From positions 1 to 64,000 of the forward strand of contig JAGIAR010000003.1 in assembly GCA_017744735.1 (NCBI GenBank): 64,000 nt of DNA. The letters are read 5' to 3'. The notes under the pieces are model-generated. The model saw only the letters and a list, made by a program, of their open reading frames with translations. It did not search any database and was not told the origin of the DNA. Positions 27,041-36,774 of the stretch are shown one piece after another (the stretch's first letter is position 1; the number at the start of each line of letters is the position of its first letter). The position numbers and the translations under genes were made by a program. The DNA comes from Novosphingobium sp. (GTDB taxonomy: Bacteria; Pseudomonadota; Alphaproteobacteria; Sphingomonadales; Sphingomonadaceae).

Positions 27041-27114
27041 CCTAAAGCTCTCCTACCCCCCATCAAAACCATTCTCGCTGGCAGTGGGCGCGCGCGAGGC
27101 CCATCTGGCCCGTC

Positions 27115-27879
27115 ATGGAGAAGCAGACTGCAGGAACTGTCTATCTGGTCGGCGCGGGCCCGGGCGATCCGGACCTGCTGACCCTGCGCGCCGCGCGGCT
27201 GCTGATGCAGGCGCGGCTGGTGGTGCATGACGGGCTGGTCGATCCCAAGGTGCTCGAACTGGCGCATCGCGATGCGAAGCTGGTCTCGGTCGCGAAAAGC
27301 CGCGCGAACCACACCATGCCGCAGGACCGGATCAACGCGCTGCTGGTGCGCGAGGCGCTCGCCGGCACGGACGTGATCCGCCTCAAGGGCGGCGATCCGC
27401 TGATCTTCGGCCGCGGCGGCGAAGAGGCCGAGGCCTGCCGCGCGGCGGGCGTGAAGGTCGAGATCGTCCCCGGCATCAGCGCCGCGACCGGCGCGGCCGC
27501 GGCGGCGCAGATTCCGCTGACCCACCGCGAGGGTGCGAGCATCGTCAGCTTCGTGGCCGGCCAGTGCAAGGGTCTCAGCGAGCAGGACTGGGCCGGGCTC
27601 GCGGGCAAGGGCCGCACGCTGGTGATCTACATGGGAGTGAAAACGGCCCCGCAGATCGCCGAGAAGCTGATGGGCGACGGGCTTGCCCCGGATGTGCCGG
27701 TCGCGGTGATCGAGAACGCCGCGCGGCCCGAGATGCGCGTGCTGCGCGCCTCGCTGGCCGGGCTGCCCGACCTTGTCGCCCGCAAGAAGGTGAAGAGCCC
27801 CGCGCTCATCATCATCGGCGATGTCACCGCGCGGGAAGATTCCGCGCTCAAGCAACTGGCGCTGGAGGCGCAAGCATGA
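27115..27879 (+). CDS. cobA: Uroporphyrinogen-III C-methyltransferase (siroheme synthesis)
   Basis: 254 residues, the CysG C-terminal domain alone. It methylates uroporphyrinogen III twice with S-adenosylmethionine to give precorrin-2, the siroheme precursor needed by the sulfite reductase two genes downstream. Motifs: VYLVGAGPGDPDLLTLRA at the N-terminus, LKGGDPLIFGRGGEEAE and VPGISAATGAAAAAQIPLTHR. ATG 27115 opens the operon. Its stop overlaps the DUF2849 gene as ATGA. The dehydrogenase and ferrochelatase steps of siroheme synthesis must be encoded elsewhere. Confidence 0.93.
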   Translation: MEKQTAGTVYLVGAGPGDPDLLTLRAARLLMQARLVVHDGLVDPKVLELAHRDAKLVSVAKSRANHTMPQDRINALLVREALAGTDVIRLKGGDPLIFGRGGEEAEACRAAGVKVEIVPGISAATGAAAAAQIPLTHREGASIVSFVAGQCKGLSEQDWAGLAGKGRTLVIYMGVKTAPQIAEKLMGDGLAPDVPVAVIENAARPEMRVLRASLAGLPDLVARKKVKSPALIIIGDVTAREDSALKQLALEAQA

Positions 27880-28175
27880 AGATTCTGACCGGCAACGATC
27901 TCAAGACCGGGGAAGTGACCTGGTGGACCGGCCAGGACTGGTCGATCCACGTCAACGACGCGGTCGACGTCGGCGATCAGGCTGACACGATCCTTGCCCG
28001 CGAGGAAGCCGCGCGCCGGGTCAATTCCTCCTATGCGATCGACGCCGAGCGCGACGCCGACGGCGGCGTCCGCCCCGGCCATATCAAGGACCGCATCCGC
28101 GCGCTCGGGCCGACCGTGCGCCCCGACCTTACTCTCAAGCCGGCCGATCCCGAGGCCGGAAACTGGGTTATCTGA
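27876..28175 (+). CDS. DUF2849 domain protein of the sulfate assimilation operon
   Basis: 99 residues, beginning MKILTGNDLKTGEVTWW and including AVDVGDQADTILAREEAARRVN. It is recognised from its place between cobA and cysI in alphaproteobacteria and from the Trp-rich N-terminus. The function is not known; a small soluble partner of the sulfite reductase or of siroheme delivery is possible but is inference. ATG 27876 overlaps the cobA stop by 4 bases, and cysI begins 3 bases after its stop, so expression is tightly coupled. Confidence 0.82.
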   Translation: MKILTGNDLKTGEVTWWTGQDWSIHVNDAVDVGDQADTILAREEAARRVNSSYAIDAERDADGGVRPGHIKDRIRALGPTVRPDLTLKPADPEAGNWVI

Positions 28176-28178
28176 GCC

Positions 28179-29813
28179 ATGTACAAGTACGATTCTTACG
28201 ACCAGGCGATGGTCGATGCGCGGGTCGAGGAATTCCGAGACCAGACCAGGCGCCGCCTCGACGGCACGCTGTCGGAAGAGAAGTTCCGTCCGCTGCGCCT
28301 GCAGAACGGGCTCTATCTCCAGCTCCACGCCTATATGCTGCGCGTTGCGGTGCCCTATGGCACGCTCAATTCGGCACAGATGCATGTGCTGGCCGACATC
28401 GCCGACAAATACGATCGTGGCTATGGCCACTTCACCACCCGCCAGAACATCCAGTACAACTGGATCAAGCTGGAAGACACGCCCGACATCCTGGCCGATC
28501 TGGCGAAGGTCGAGATGCATGCGATCCAGACCAGCGGCAACTGCATCCGCAACATCAGCTCCGACCAGTTCGCCGGCGCCACCGCCGACGAGCTGATCGA
28601 CCCGCGCCCCTATGCCGAACTGCTGCGCCAGTGGTCGAGCTTCCACCCGGAATTCCTGACCCTGCCGCGCAAGTTCAAGATCGCGGTGATCGCGTCGCAG
28701 ACCGACCGCGCGGCGATGAAGCTGCACGATATCGGCATCCGCATCGTGAAGAACGCGGAAGGCGAGATAGGCGCCGCGTTCTACGTCGGCGGCGGGATGG
28801 GCCGCACCCCCATGATCGCCCCGCTGATCCGCGAGTTCGTGCCGCTGGACCAGCTGATCACCTATTCCGAGGCGTGCCTGAGGGTCTACAACCGCTACGG
28901 CCGGCGCGACAACAAGTACAAGGCGCGGATCAAGATCCTGGTCCACGAGCTGGGCGCGGACGAATACAAGCGCCAGGTCGAGGAAGAGTTCGCCCATCTG
29001 CTCACGCTGAACATCGAGCCGCCGATCGCCGAGCTCGAGCGGATCAAGGCGCATTTCGCCGATCCGGCGTTCGAGGCGGGCGCGTCGGACGCTCTCGATC
29101 TGTCCGATCCCGACTTCGCTTTGTGGGTCGAGCGGAATACGCTGCCGCACAAACAGGCCGGCTATACGATCGCGAACATCAGCCTGAAGCCGGTCGGCGG
29201 GATTCCCGGTGATGCTTCGGCCGGGCAGATTCACCTGATGGCCGAGCTCGCGAAGACCTACAGCTTCGACGAATTGCGCGTGACCCATGCGCAGAACATC
29301 GTGCTGCCGCATGTCCGCAAGGCCGATCTCTACACGCTGTGGCAGAAGCTCGACGCGGCCGGGCTGGGCACCGCCAACCTTGACACGATCGAGGATATCA
29401 TCGCCTGCCCCGGCCTCGACTATTGCAGCCTTGCCAACGCGCGCTCGATCCCGGTCGCGCAGAAGATCGCGCAGCGCTTCGCGGACAACGGCCAGACCGG
29501 CACGCTGGGCGAGCTGAAGCTCAAGATCAGCGGCTGCATCAACGCCTGCGGCCACCACCACGCCGGCCACATCGGCATTCTCGGCGTCGACAAGAAGGGC
29601 ACCGAAAACTACCAGCTGCTGCTTGGCGGCTCGGAGGGCGACGACACTTCGCTCGGCAAGATCACCGGCCCCGGCTTCGATGAGGACGGGATCGTCGATG
29701 CGGTCGAGAAGGCGACGAAGGTCTATCTTGCCCAGAAGCAGGAGGGCGAGCGCTTCCTCGACACCTATCGCCGGATCGGCATGGATCCGTTCAAGGAGGC
29801 GATCTATGCTTGA
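28179..29813 (+). CDS. cysI: Sulfite (or nitrite) reductase, siroheme/[4Fe-4S] hemoprotein
   Basis: 544 residues. Two ferredoxin-like half domains alternate with siroheme-binding domains. The cluster cysteines that bridge to siroheme are in ACPGLDYCSLA and GCINACGHHHAGHIG. Also visible are FTTRQNIQYNWIKLED and the GNCIRNISSD siroheme-contact segment. It performs the six-electron reduction of sulfite to sulfide in the cytoplasm. The neighbours cobA (siroheme) and cysH (sulfite supply) favour sulfite over nitrite. No CysJ flavoprotein is adjacent, so a ferredoxin is the probable electron donor; the adrenodoxin-type ferredoxin at 61597-61914 is a distant candidate only. DUF934 starts inside its last codons. 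Confidence 0.9.
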   Translation: MYKYDSYDQAMVDARVEEFRDQTRRRLDGTLSEEKFRPLRLQNGLYLQLHAYMLRVAVPYGTLNSAQMHVLADIADKYDRGYGHFTTRQNIQYNWIKLEDTPDILADLAKVEMHAIQTSGNCIRNISSDQFAGATADELIDPRPYAELLRQWSSFHPEFLTLPRKFKIAVIASQTDRAAMKLHDIGIRIVKNAEGEIGAAFYVGGGMGRTPMIAPLIREFVPLDQLITYSEACLRVYNRYGRRDNKYKARIKILVHELGADEYKRQVEEEFAHLLTLNIEPPIAELERIKAHFADPAFEAGASDALDLSDPDFALWVERNTLPHKQAGYTIANISLKPVGGIPGDASAGQIHLMAELAKTYSFDELRVTHAQNIVLPHVRKADLYTLWQKLDAAGLGTANLDTIEDIIACPGLDYCSLANARSIPVAQKIAQRFADNGQTGTLGELKLKISGCINACGHHHAGHIGILGVDKKGTENYQLLLGGSEGDDTSLGKITGPGFDEDGIVDAVEKATKVYLAQKQEGERFLDTYRRIGMDPFKEAIYA

Positions 29814-30240
29814 TTATCTGCGCTTCCGCGAAGACGACACCCCCGACGTTTCGGCGGTGACGGTCGATGCCTTCCTCGACCAGACCAACGCCGCCGCGGT
29901 GCGGATCGAGCCGGGCGACGATGCGAGGCAATTGCTGCCGCATCTCGAGCAGCTCCGCCTGGTCGAAGTGAACTTCCCGAGCTTCGGCGACGGGCGCGGC
30001 TACAGTTCCGCCCGGATCCTGCGCGAGGCCGGCTACCAGGGCGAGCTGCGCGCGGTGGGCGATGTCGCCGTCGATCAGCTCAGTCACTATCGCCGCTGCG
30101 GCTTCGACAGCTTCTTCCCCGACGTTCCCTTCAACCCGGAAGACGCGCAGGCCGCGCTCGATCGCTGGCCCTACGTCTACCAGGCCGCGGCGGATGCCCG
30201 CGCGCCGATCTGGAAACTGCGCCATGGCGACCAAGGCTAA
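29806..30240 (+). CDS. DUF934 domain protein of the sulfate assimilation operon
   Basis: 144 residues. ATG 29806 has a clear AAGGAGG ribosome site inside the end of cysI and overlaps it by 8 bases. Typical family segments are VEVNFPSFGDGRGYSSARILR and GYQGELRAVGDVAVDQL, followed by RRCGFDSFFP. Members are almost always found with cysI or cysH in proteobacteria and are annotated as possible oxidoreductase or sulfite reductase accessory proteins; no activity is established. It ends 17 bases after the start of cysH. Confidence 0.85.
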   Translation: MLDYLRFREDDTPDVSAVTVDAFLDQTNAAAVRIEPGDDARQLLPHLEQLRLVEVNFPSFGDGRGYSSARILREAGYQGELRAVGDVAVDQLSHYRRCGFDSFFPDVPFNPEDAQAALDRWPYVYQAAADARAPIWKLRHGDQG

Positions 30241-31051
30241 AGCAGACATGTCTTCCCGTCCCCAACCCGGTCGGGAACTCGACCGGATCGACACCGGTCC
30301 TCGGTTCACCGAGGCCGACGCGATCCGGCTCAACCGGATGTTCCGCGGGCAGGACACGCACGAGATGCTCGGCACCGTGCTCAAGGACAATCTGCTGGGC
30401 GAGGTCGCGATCGTCTCGAGCTTCGGCGCCGAAAGCGCGGTGTTGCTGCATCTGATCGCGCAGGTCGACAAGACCATCCCGGTGCTGTTCCTCGATACCG
30501 AGAAGCATTTCCCCGAAACCCTCGCCTATCGCGACGAGCTGGTCGCCTTCCTCGGGCTGACCGACCTGCGCATCCTGACCCCCGAGGTCGAGGAGATCGC
30601 GAAGAAGGACGAGGCCGGGCTGCGCTGGAGCTGGGACCCCGACGGTTGCTGCGAAATCCGCAAGGTCAAGCCGCTGGCGAAGGCGCTCGCGGATTTCGAT
30701 GCCTCGATCACCGGGCGCAAGGCGTTCCAGGCCAGCACCCGCTCGCAGCTGCCGCGCTTCGAGATCGACATGACCGATGCGCAGGGGCGGCTGAAGTTCA
30801 ACCCGCTGATCGACTGGACCGCCGCGGACATCGAAGCCTACATGGTCGAGCACGACCTGCCGCGCCATCCGCTGGTCGCCGAAGGCTATCCCTCGATCGG
30901 CTGCTCGCCCTGCACCCACAAGGTCGCACCGGGCGAGGATCCGCGTTCGGGCCGCTGGAAAGGCTGGGACAAGACCGAGTGCGGCATCCATTCGCCGAAC
31001 AATCCGGATGCCTATCGCCAGTCGCCCGAGGGCTTCGATCCGGGGCTTTGA
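30224..31051 (+). CDS. cysH: Phosphoadenylyl/adenylyl-sulfate reductase, [4Fe-4S] APS type
   Basis: 275 residues from ATG 30224; an alternative ATG at 30248 would drop 8 residues. It reduces activated sulfate to sulfite with thioredoxin or glutaredoxin. The P-loop-like SFGAESAVLLHL is followed by LDTEKHFPETLAYRD. Two cysteine pairs, CC in DGCCEIRKVKPL (C142, C143) and CSPC (C227, C230), bind the [4Fe-4S] cluster typical of enzymes that use APS directly. The catalytic C253 is in TECGIH. It is the last gene of the operon. The cysD/N sulfate activation genes are not nearby. Confidence 0.92.
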   Translation: MATKAKADMSSRPQPGRELDRIDTGPRFTEADAIRLNRMFRGQDTHEMLGTVLKDNLLGEVAIVSSFGAESAVLLHLIAQVDKTIPVLFLDTEKHFPETLAYRDELVAFLGLTDLRILTPEVEEIAKKDEAGLRWSWDPDGCCEIRKVKPLAKALADFDASITGRKAFQASTRSQLPRFEIDMTDAQGRLKFNPLIDWTAADIEAYMVEHDLPRHPLVAEGYPSIGCSPCTHKVAPGEDPRSGRWKGWDKTECGIHSPNNPDAYRQSPEGFDPGL

Positions 31052-31233
31052 GCATTTGCGAAAGCCTCCGAAGCCCTTTCGGCCTTCATAAGTCCCTGCA
31101 AAACGGTGCTAAAACGGGAAAAATGTTGAGCAGGCACCCGTCTCCGCCTTGCCGCAAGTGCGAAACAGCGTAAAATTCTGTTTATATCTTGTGGATTGCG
31201 AGTCGCAGATTGCGCGGGATCGGGGGCGAGACA

Positions 31234-32241
31234 GTGCTTAATTACGCAAATTTCAACGAGCCGCCAGCCGGTCGCTCCGCCGACTGGGACGGTGAGCGAG
31301 CCTTTGATGGCGAACATCCGTCGGTGACGCTGCGGGCAGTTTGCTCGCGGCCGCGGCCCAAGGCGCATGTCATCGTCTTCGCCAACGAAAAGGGCGGCGT
31401 CGGCAAGTCCACCCTGGCGTTCCACACCGCAGTGGCGCTGGCCCATGCCGGCTACAAGCTGCTGGCGATCGATCTCGACCGGCGCCAGCGCTCGCTCGAC
31501 ACCGCCTTCGTCAACCGCGATGCGACCGCGCGCAGCCTGCAGGTGAACCTGCCCCGCTCGCGCCACATCGTGCTCGAAAAGCAGAGCGGCGCGCTGCTCA
31601 GTCAGGAAATCACCCGGCTCGGCACGCAATGCGACGTGATCGTGATCGACGTTGCCGGCCACGATTCCGCGATCGCCCGCTATGCGATGGCGATGGCCGA
31701 CACGCTGGTGACCCCGGTCAACAGCTCGGCGGTCGATCTCGACCTGATGGGCAAGTTCAGCCCGGTGACCAAGCGGTTCAAGAAGCCCGGCCATTTCGCG
31801 CAGATGGTCAACGCCCTGCGCGCGGAACGCGCCCGGCTCGGCCTGCCCTCGCTCGACTGGGTGGTGGTGAAGAATCGCGTCCGCAGCACCGAAGTGCGCC
31901 AGCAGGCCTGGGTCGACAATGCGCTCGCCCAGCTCGCGCCGAAAATCGACGTGCGGCTCGGTGCCAGCCTGAGCGAACGCGTGGCCTATCGCGAATTGTT
32001 TCCCTTCGGCCTGACCCACCTCGACCTCCGCCTGATCCCGGGCCTGGCCAGCGCGCGCCCTTCGGCCAGCGCCGAGGTTCGCGCGCTGGTGGCCGATCTC
32101 GCCCTGCCGGAGCCGGGCAGCGGGGTGGGGTCTAACGAAGCGCCGAAGTCCTGGGTGATCCGCGAATCCTCGCGCGCCTATGGCGCTTCGCTTCAGCAGC
32201 ACATGCACCCGAAGTCGGCGGCGCTGGAAAAGGCCGGCTGA
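31234..32241 (+). CDS. ParA-superfamily ATPase, MipZ-like
   Basis: 335 residues from GTG 31234, chosen because GGGGGCGAG lies just upstream; a TTG at 31189 is the alternative. The deviant Walker A NEKGGVGKSTLAFH (about residues 51-64), FANEKGG lead-in, LAIDLDRRQRSLD and VIVIDVAGHD (Walker B) match MipZ, which forms a bipolar gradient and positions FtsZ in alphaproteobacteria. The DLDRRQRS segment in particular matches MipZ more than ParA. No parB is adjacent, so it is not a partition pair. It stands alone, convergent with the epimerase gene 7 bases away. An orphan ParA-like ATPase remains possible. Confidence 0.78.
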   Translation: MLNYANFNEPPAGRSADWDGERAFDGEHPSVTLRAVCSRPRPKAHVIVFANEKGGVGKSTLAFHTAVALAHAGYKLLAIDLDRRQRSLDTAFVNRDATARSLQVNLPRSRHIVLEKQSGALLSQEITRLGTQCDVIVIDVAGHDSAIARYAMAMADTLVTPVNSSAVDLDLMGKFSPVTKRFKKPGHFAQMVNALRAERARLGLPSLDWVVVKNRVRSTEVRQQAWVDNALAQLAPKIDVRLGASLSERVAYRELFPFGLTHLDLRLIPGLASARPSASAEVRALVADLALPEPGSGVGSNEAPKSWVIRESSRAYGASLQQHMHPKSAALEKAG

Positions 32242-32248
32242 GCCCGGC

Positions 32249-33157
32249 CTAAAGCCACTTGTTCTCGCGATACCAGGCCGCGGTTGCCCGCATACCCTCG
32301 CGCGTGTCGATCGCCGGGGTCCAGCGGGCGGCCGGCGGGCGCTTGCCCTTCGCGCAGACCCAGTCGGGATGGCACATGTAGTTGACCCGATCCGGGGTCA
32401 GCTTGGCCTTGCCGCGCCGGAAAAACCCGTCGACCGCCGCCGCGCGCAGCAGCATCGGCTTCGACAGCCGCGGCACGAACGGCCTGCGCCCGACCGCCCA
32501 GCCGATCGCGCGGGCCATGTCCTGATGGCTCCAGCCGCCCTTGTGCCCGTCGTCAGGCTCGAAGATCTGGTGGGTGACGTCCTCCCCGCCCGGCAGCAGC
32601 GCCAACAGCAGCCGGGCCAGATCCGAGACGTGGATCAGCGACGCCCGGCCGTCCTGCGGCACCGGCAGCATGCCCCAGCGCGCCGCTCGGAACAGCTCGA
32701 ACATCTCGGTGTCGCGCGGGCCGAAGACCGCCGGCGGGCGGACGATCGTCCAGTCCAGCCCGGATGCCTTGACCACCTGCTCGGCGCGTTTCTTAGACGC
32801 TCCATAGGCGGACAGCTTGGGCTCGCGTGCTGCAAGCGAGGAGATGTGGACGAAGCGCGGCACGCCCGCCTTCACCGCCGCCTCGATCACCGCCAGCGTG
32901 CCGGCGACGTTGCCTTCCTCGAACCCGGCCGGGGTCGGGGCGTTGACCACGCCCGCGATGTGGACCAGCGCTTCGGCACCTTTCGCCAAAGTCCGCAACG
33001 CCTTGGTGTCGGCAAGATCGCCGCGCACCCACTGGACGTGCTTGCGCGGCGCCTGCTCGCGCCGGGTCAGGGCGCGGATCGCCACGCCCTGCCGTTCCGC
33101 CTCGTCGAGCAGCGCCTGACCGACGAAACCGGTCGCACCGGTAACGGAGATCGTCAC
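32249..33157 (-). CDS. NAD-dependent epimerase/dehydratase family protein
   Basis: 302 residues from GTG 33157, which overlaps the proB stop as GTGA. The Rossmann motif is TGATGFVGQ (about residues 6-14), followed by VRGDLADTKAL and HIAGVVNAP. The catalytic tyrosine region AYGASKKRAEQ (YxxxK) is intact, and IVRPPAVFGPRDTE follows. It resembles the atypical or extended SDRs near complex I assembly proteins and nucleotide-sugar epimerases; I cannot assign a substrate. It is the third gene of an obgE-proB-epimerase operon. An upstream frame that continues beyond this start runs antisense-like through proB and is not real. Confidence 0.8.
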   Translation of the reverse strand: MTISVTGATGFVGQALLDEAERQGVAIRALTRREQAPRKHVQWVRGDLADTKALRTLAKGAEALVHIAGVVNAPTPAGFEEGNVAGTLAVIEAAVKAGVPRFVHISSLAAREPKLSAYGASKKRAEQVVKASGLDWTIVRPPAVFGPRDTEMFELFRAARWGMLPVPQDGRASLIHVSDLARLLLALLPGGEDVTHQIFEPDDGHKGGWSHQDMARAIGWAVGRRPFVPRLSKPMLLRAAAVDGFFRRGKAKLTPDRVNYMCHPDWVCAKGKRPPAARWTPAIDTREGMRATAAWYRENKWL

Positions 33158-34284
33158 AGCAGCACCAGCTGGTCGCGATGGATCACGGCCGAGCGCGGGG
33201 CATATCCGAGCAGTGCGGCATGCTCGTCGGACCTTGTGCCCTTGAGCTTCGCGCATTCGGCGGAGGAATATTCGGCCAGCCCGCGCGCGATCAGCTTGCC
33301 CGCCGGATCGTGGATCGCGACCGGATCGCCGCGTTCGAAGCTGCCCACCACCTTGGTGATGCCGGTCGCCAGCAGGCTCCCGCCCTTGGCCAGCGCCTTC
33401 GCGCAGCCGGCATCGACATCGAGCACACCAAGCATCCGCATCCGCCCGCCGAGCCAGGCCTTGCGCGCCGCATCCTTGCGCAGCGGCAGGAACACCGTGC
33501 CGACGTCTCCATCCAGCGCGCGGGCGATCGGCGCGGGATGCGTGCCGTTGATGATCGCCAGCGCGATCCCGGCGCGCTCGGCAATCTCTGCCGCCTGCAG
33601 TTTGGAGGTCATCCCGCCCGAGCCCATGCCCGAACCGGAACGATCGTCCGCCATCGCGTAGATTTCCTCGGTCACCCCGCGGACCTGTGGCAACAGCTCC
33701 GCGCCGGGTTCCTTCGGATTGCGATCGTAGAGCCCGTCGATGTCCGACAGCAGCAGCACCGCGCTGGCATGCGCGGCCTGCGCCACGCGCGCGGCAAGCC
33801 GGTCGTTGTCGCCGAAGCGGATTTCCTCGGTTGCGACGGAATCGTTCTCGTTCACCACCGGCACGGCGCCGGTCTTGAGCAGCCGGCCGAGCGTAGCCGC
33901 AGCGTTGAGATAACGCCGGCGATCCTCGAGATCGTCGAGCGTCAGCAGCAATTGCGCCGCGGTGATGCCGTGGCCGGCCAGCAGTTCGGACCACAGGCCC
34001 GCGAGCCCGATCTGGCCGACCGCGGCGGCGGCCTGCGCGTCGGCAAGGCTCGCGCGGCCGCCCTTGTCCAATCCCAGCTTGGCCGCGCCCAGTGCGATCG
34101 CGCCCGAGCTGACCACGATCACCTGCTGCCCGCGCGCCCTCGCCGCGGCGATCTCGCCCACCAGCTGCGCCAGCCATTCGCGCCGCGGCTGGCCGTTGCC
34201 GACCAGCAGCGCCGAGCCGACCTTGATCACAAGGCGGGGGCAATGCGCGGCGTCGGCGAGATCTGCGAGATGGGCGATCGACAT
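33154..34284 (-). CDS. proB: Glutamate 5-kinase
   Basis: 376 residues with an amino acid kinase domain (about 1-260) and a C-terminal PUA domain (about 280-365). It phosphorylates glutamate in the first step of proline synthesis. Motifs: LVIKVGSALLV, VVSSGAIALGAAKLGL, VVNENDSVATEEIRFGDND and the GSGGMTSKLQAA nucleotide-binding loop. proC lies about 3 kb away in a different operon (37626-38438). The 67-base gap from obgE suggests co-transcription. Its TGA overlaps the GTG of the epimerase gene. Confidence 0.95.
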   Translation of the reverse strand: MSIAHLADLADAAHCPRLVIKVGSALLVGNGQPRREWLAQLVGEIAAARARGQQVIVVSSGAIALGAAKLGLDKGGRASLADAQAAAAVGQIGLAGLWSELLAGHGITAAQLLLTLDDLEDRRRYLNAAATLGRLLKTGAVPVVNENDSVATEEIRFGDNDRLAARVAQAAHASAVLLLSDIDGLYDRNPKEPGAELLPQVRGVTEEIYAMADDRSGSGMGSGGMTSKLQAAEIAERAGIALAIINGTHPAPIARALDGDVGTVFLPLRKDAARKAWLGGRMRMLGVLDVDAGCAKALAKGGSLLATGITKVVGSFERGDPVAIHDPAGKLIARGLAEYSSAECAKLKGTRSDEHAALLGYAPRSAVIHRDQLVLL

Positions 34285-34351
34285 GGCGCGCGCTTAGCGG
34301 GAGTAGCCGGAAATTAGAACCGTGTTCGTCGCAGCTGCGACTCACCCCGGC

Positions 34352-35419
<1,068 letters not shown>

Positions 35420-35592
35420 CTAGCCGGTTAGGGGGATATTGTCGCGCACTGCCAGTGTGCCACGGATTGCTTCAGGCCGAGCCGAGCATGGTGCGGTCCG
35501 AGAACCGGTACGCAGTGGCCTTCAAGGCCCCGAGCACCGGAAGCGGAGGAAGTCGCCATTTGCAGGCCGGTCTGGAGCAATCCAGGGTACAC

Positions 35593-35668
<76 letters not shown>

Positions 35669-35720
35669 GTTCCAGTGCATCTGCCGACCTCCGAAATACA
35701 TCGGCTGCCCGCGGGAGCGC

Positions 35721-35738
35721 GCCTCTTAGCGAAGAGGC
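35721..35738 (-). terminator. Small hairpin after the lipoprotein gene
   Basis: GCCTCTT (35721-35727) pairs with AAGAGGC (35732-35738) around a 4-base loop, 22 bases past the lipoprotein stop and 52 bases upstream of the tRNA. No U tract follows on the minus strand, so it may be only a weak terminator. Confidence 0.4.
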
Positions 35739-35760
35739 ATCGCCCGTGAAAGAGCTAATT

Positions 35761-36606
35761 TCAGCTTCCGCTGGCCGGCGGGCCCTGCACCACCGGCTGC
35801 GAGCTGAACACCGGCTGCTGGGCGGCCTGCGGCACGACCGGCGCCAGCGGCGCGCCGGCGGTGGGCTGCGGACCGTAGGTCGCATTGGTATAGACCGCGC
35901 CGCCGGCCGGAGCCGCGCCATACGCCGTCGTGGGTGCGTATTTGGCGTCCCACGCAGCCACCGCGATGCGCCACCGCTCCATGTCCTGATAGAAATGCTC
36001 GAACGCCGCCTCGAGCGTCGGCAGCTTGGCCATGGCGAAGGAATCGATGTCCTTCGGCGGGGTCTGCAACGCCTCCTGGCTCATCTGCAGCGCGGCGTCG
36101 CAGAAATATTCGCGCGCCGGCGGCAGGGCGAAATAATTGTAGACCGAGGTCAGATAGGCTTCGCGCGCGCGGATTGCCTTGACCCCAGCGCCGTATTCGG
36201 TGCGGTATTGCTTGTCGAGGTCGGCATTCACCTTGGTCAGGCGCTTGGCATTGGTCTTGAGCATCGCCTTGTAGCCATCGAGGATCGGCTGATAACGCGC
36301 GTCGAGGCAATTGAGCGCGGCCACGTTCCAGCCCGAGCGGAAGTTCCACACCGCCTCGGTCGGGTTGAGACGCGCGTTCACCGTGTTGCGGATGCCGTCG
36401 GGGCCGACCGTGGGCAGCACGATATTGAGCGAAGCCATGCGCGGCGGAAGCGGGCGCATCGGAATCGCTTCGGGCTGCGGATAGCCGATCACCACCACCG
36501 GCGGGGGCGGAGCCGAAGCGACCTTGGTCGGGCCGCAGCCGGCGAGCGAAGCGAGGCCGGCAACCACCGCAACCGCGCCGAGAGTGTTTTTCAGTCTGGC
36601 ATTCAT
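35761..36606 (-). CDS. Putative lipoprotein of unknown function
   Basis: 281 residues from ATG 36606 (ribosome site GGAGGGG). A lipobox LASLAGC with C24 shows export and lipid attachment. The mature part has a short proline-rich linker (SAPPPPVVV), a helical domain (about 70-230) with FRSGWNVAALNCLDARYQPIL and YLTSVYNYFALPPARE, and a low-complexity C-terminus rich in Gly, Ala, Pro and Gln. I do not recognise a named family; similar proteins occur in sphingomonads as conserved hypotheticals. A cell-envelope role is plausible only from location. The gene is preceded by its own 5' region after the BI-1 terminator. Confidence 0.7.
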   Translation of the reverse strand: MNARLKNTLGAVAVVAGLASLAGCGPTKVASAPPPPVVVIGYPQPEAIPMRPLPPRMASLNIVLPTVGPDGIRNTVNARLNPTEAVWNFRSGWNVAALNCLDARYQPILDGYKAMLKTNAKRLTKVNADLDKQYRTEYGAGVKAIRAREAYLTSVYNYFALPPAREYFCDAALQMSQEALQTPPKDIDSFAMAKLPTLEAAFEHFYQDMERWRIAVAAWDAKYAPTTAYGAAPAGGAVYTNATYGPQPTAGAPLAPVVPQAAQQPVFSSQPVVQGPPASGS

Positions 36607-36720
36607 CGGGCCCAATCCCCTCCAAGCCTAAGCATCATTCTGCGGACGGTGACCCATATGCCGTCCGTTCTGTCGCCCGGATTAAGGATACGCCCTAGCG
36701 CCAAGATTGGCCAAAGAAAA

Positions 36721-36750
36721 TGCCCGGGGAGCCTTTCGGCGCCCCGGGCA
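36721..36750 (-). terminator. Strong intrinsic terminator of the Bax inhibitor-1 gene
   Basis: TGCCCGGGG (36721-36729) pairs with CCCCGGGCA (36742-36750) around 12 bases. On the minus strand the stem is followed by TTTTCTTT. It begins 24 bases past the stop of the Bax inhibitor-1 gene. Confidence 0.85.
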
Positions 36751-36774
36751 CGGTGTTTCAACCCCTCGTTGCGA

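Larger units (their letters stand above)
26726..27114. other. Regulatory region between mscS and the sulfate assimilation operon
   Basis: 389 bases without a gene. It contains a 12-base inverted repeat (26761-26817) and three copies of an AAAGGTCACA direct repeat (26926-27040), described separately. I see no small ORF with a ribosome site. The cobA promoter should be near or after the repeats. Confidence 0.6.

Noticed and set aside
28762-28772. GCGAGATAGGC, a match to the regulon half-site
   Set aside because: It lies inside the cysI coding sequence without an inverted partner at a fitting distance, so I treat it as chance. It shows that single half-sites are weak evidence.
27627-29570. A 647-residue minus-strand open frame antisense to cobA-cysI
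   Set aside because: No motif; cobA and cysI are unambiguous.
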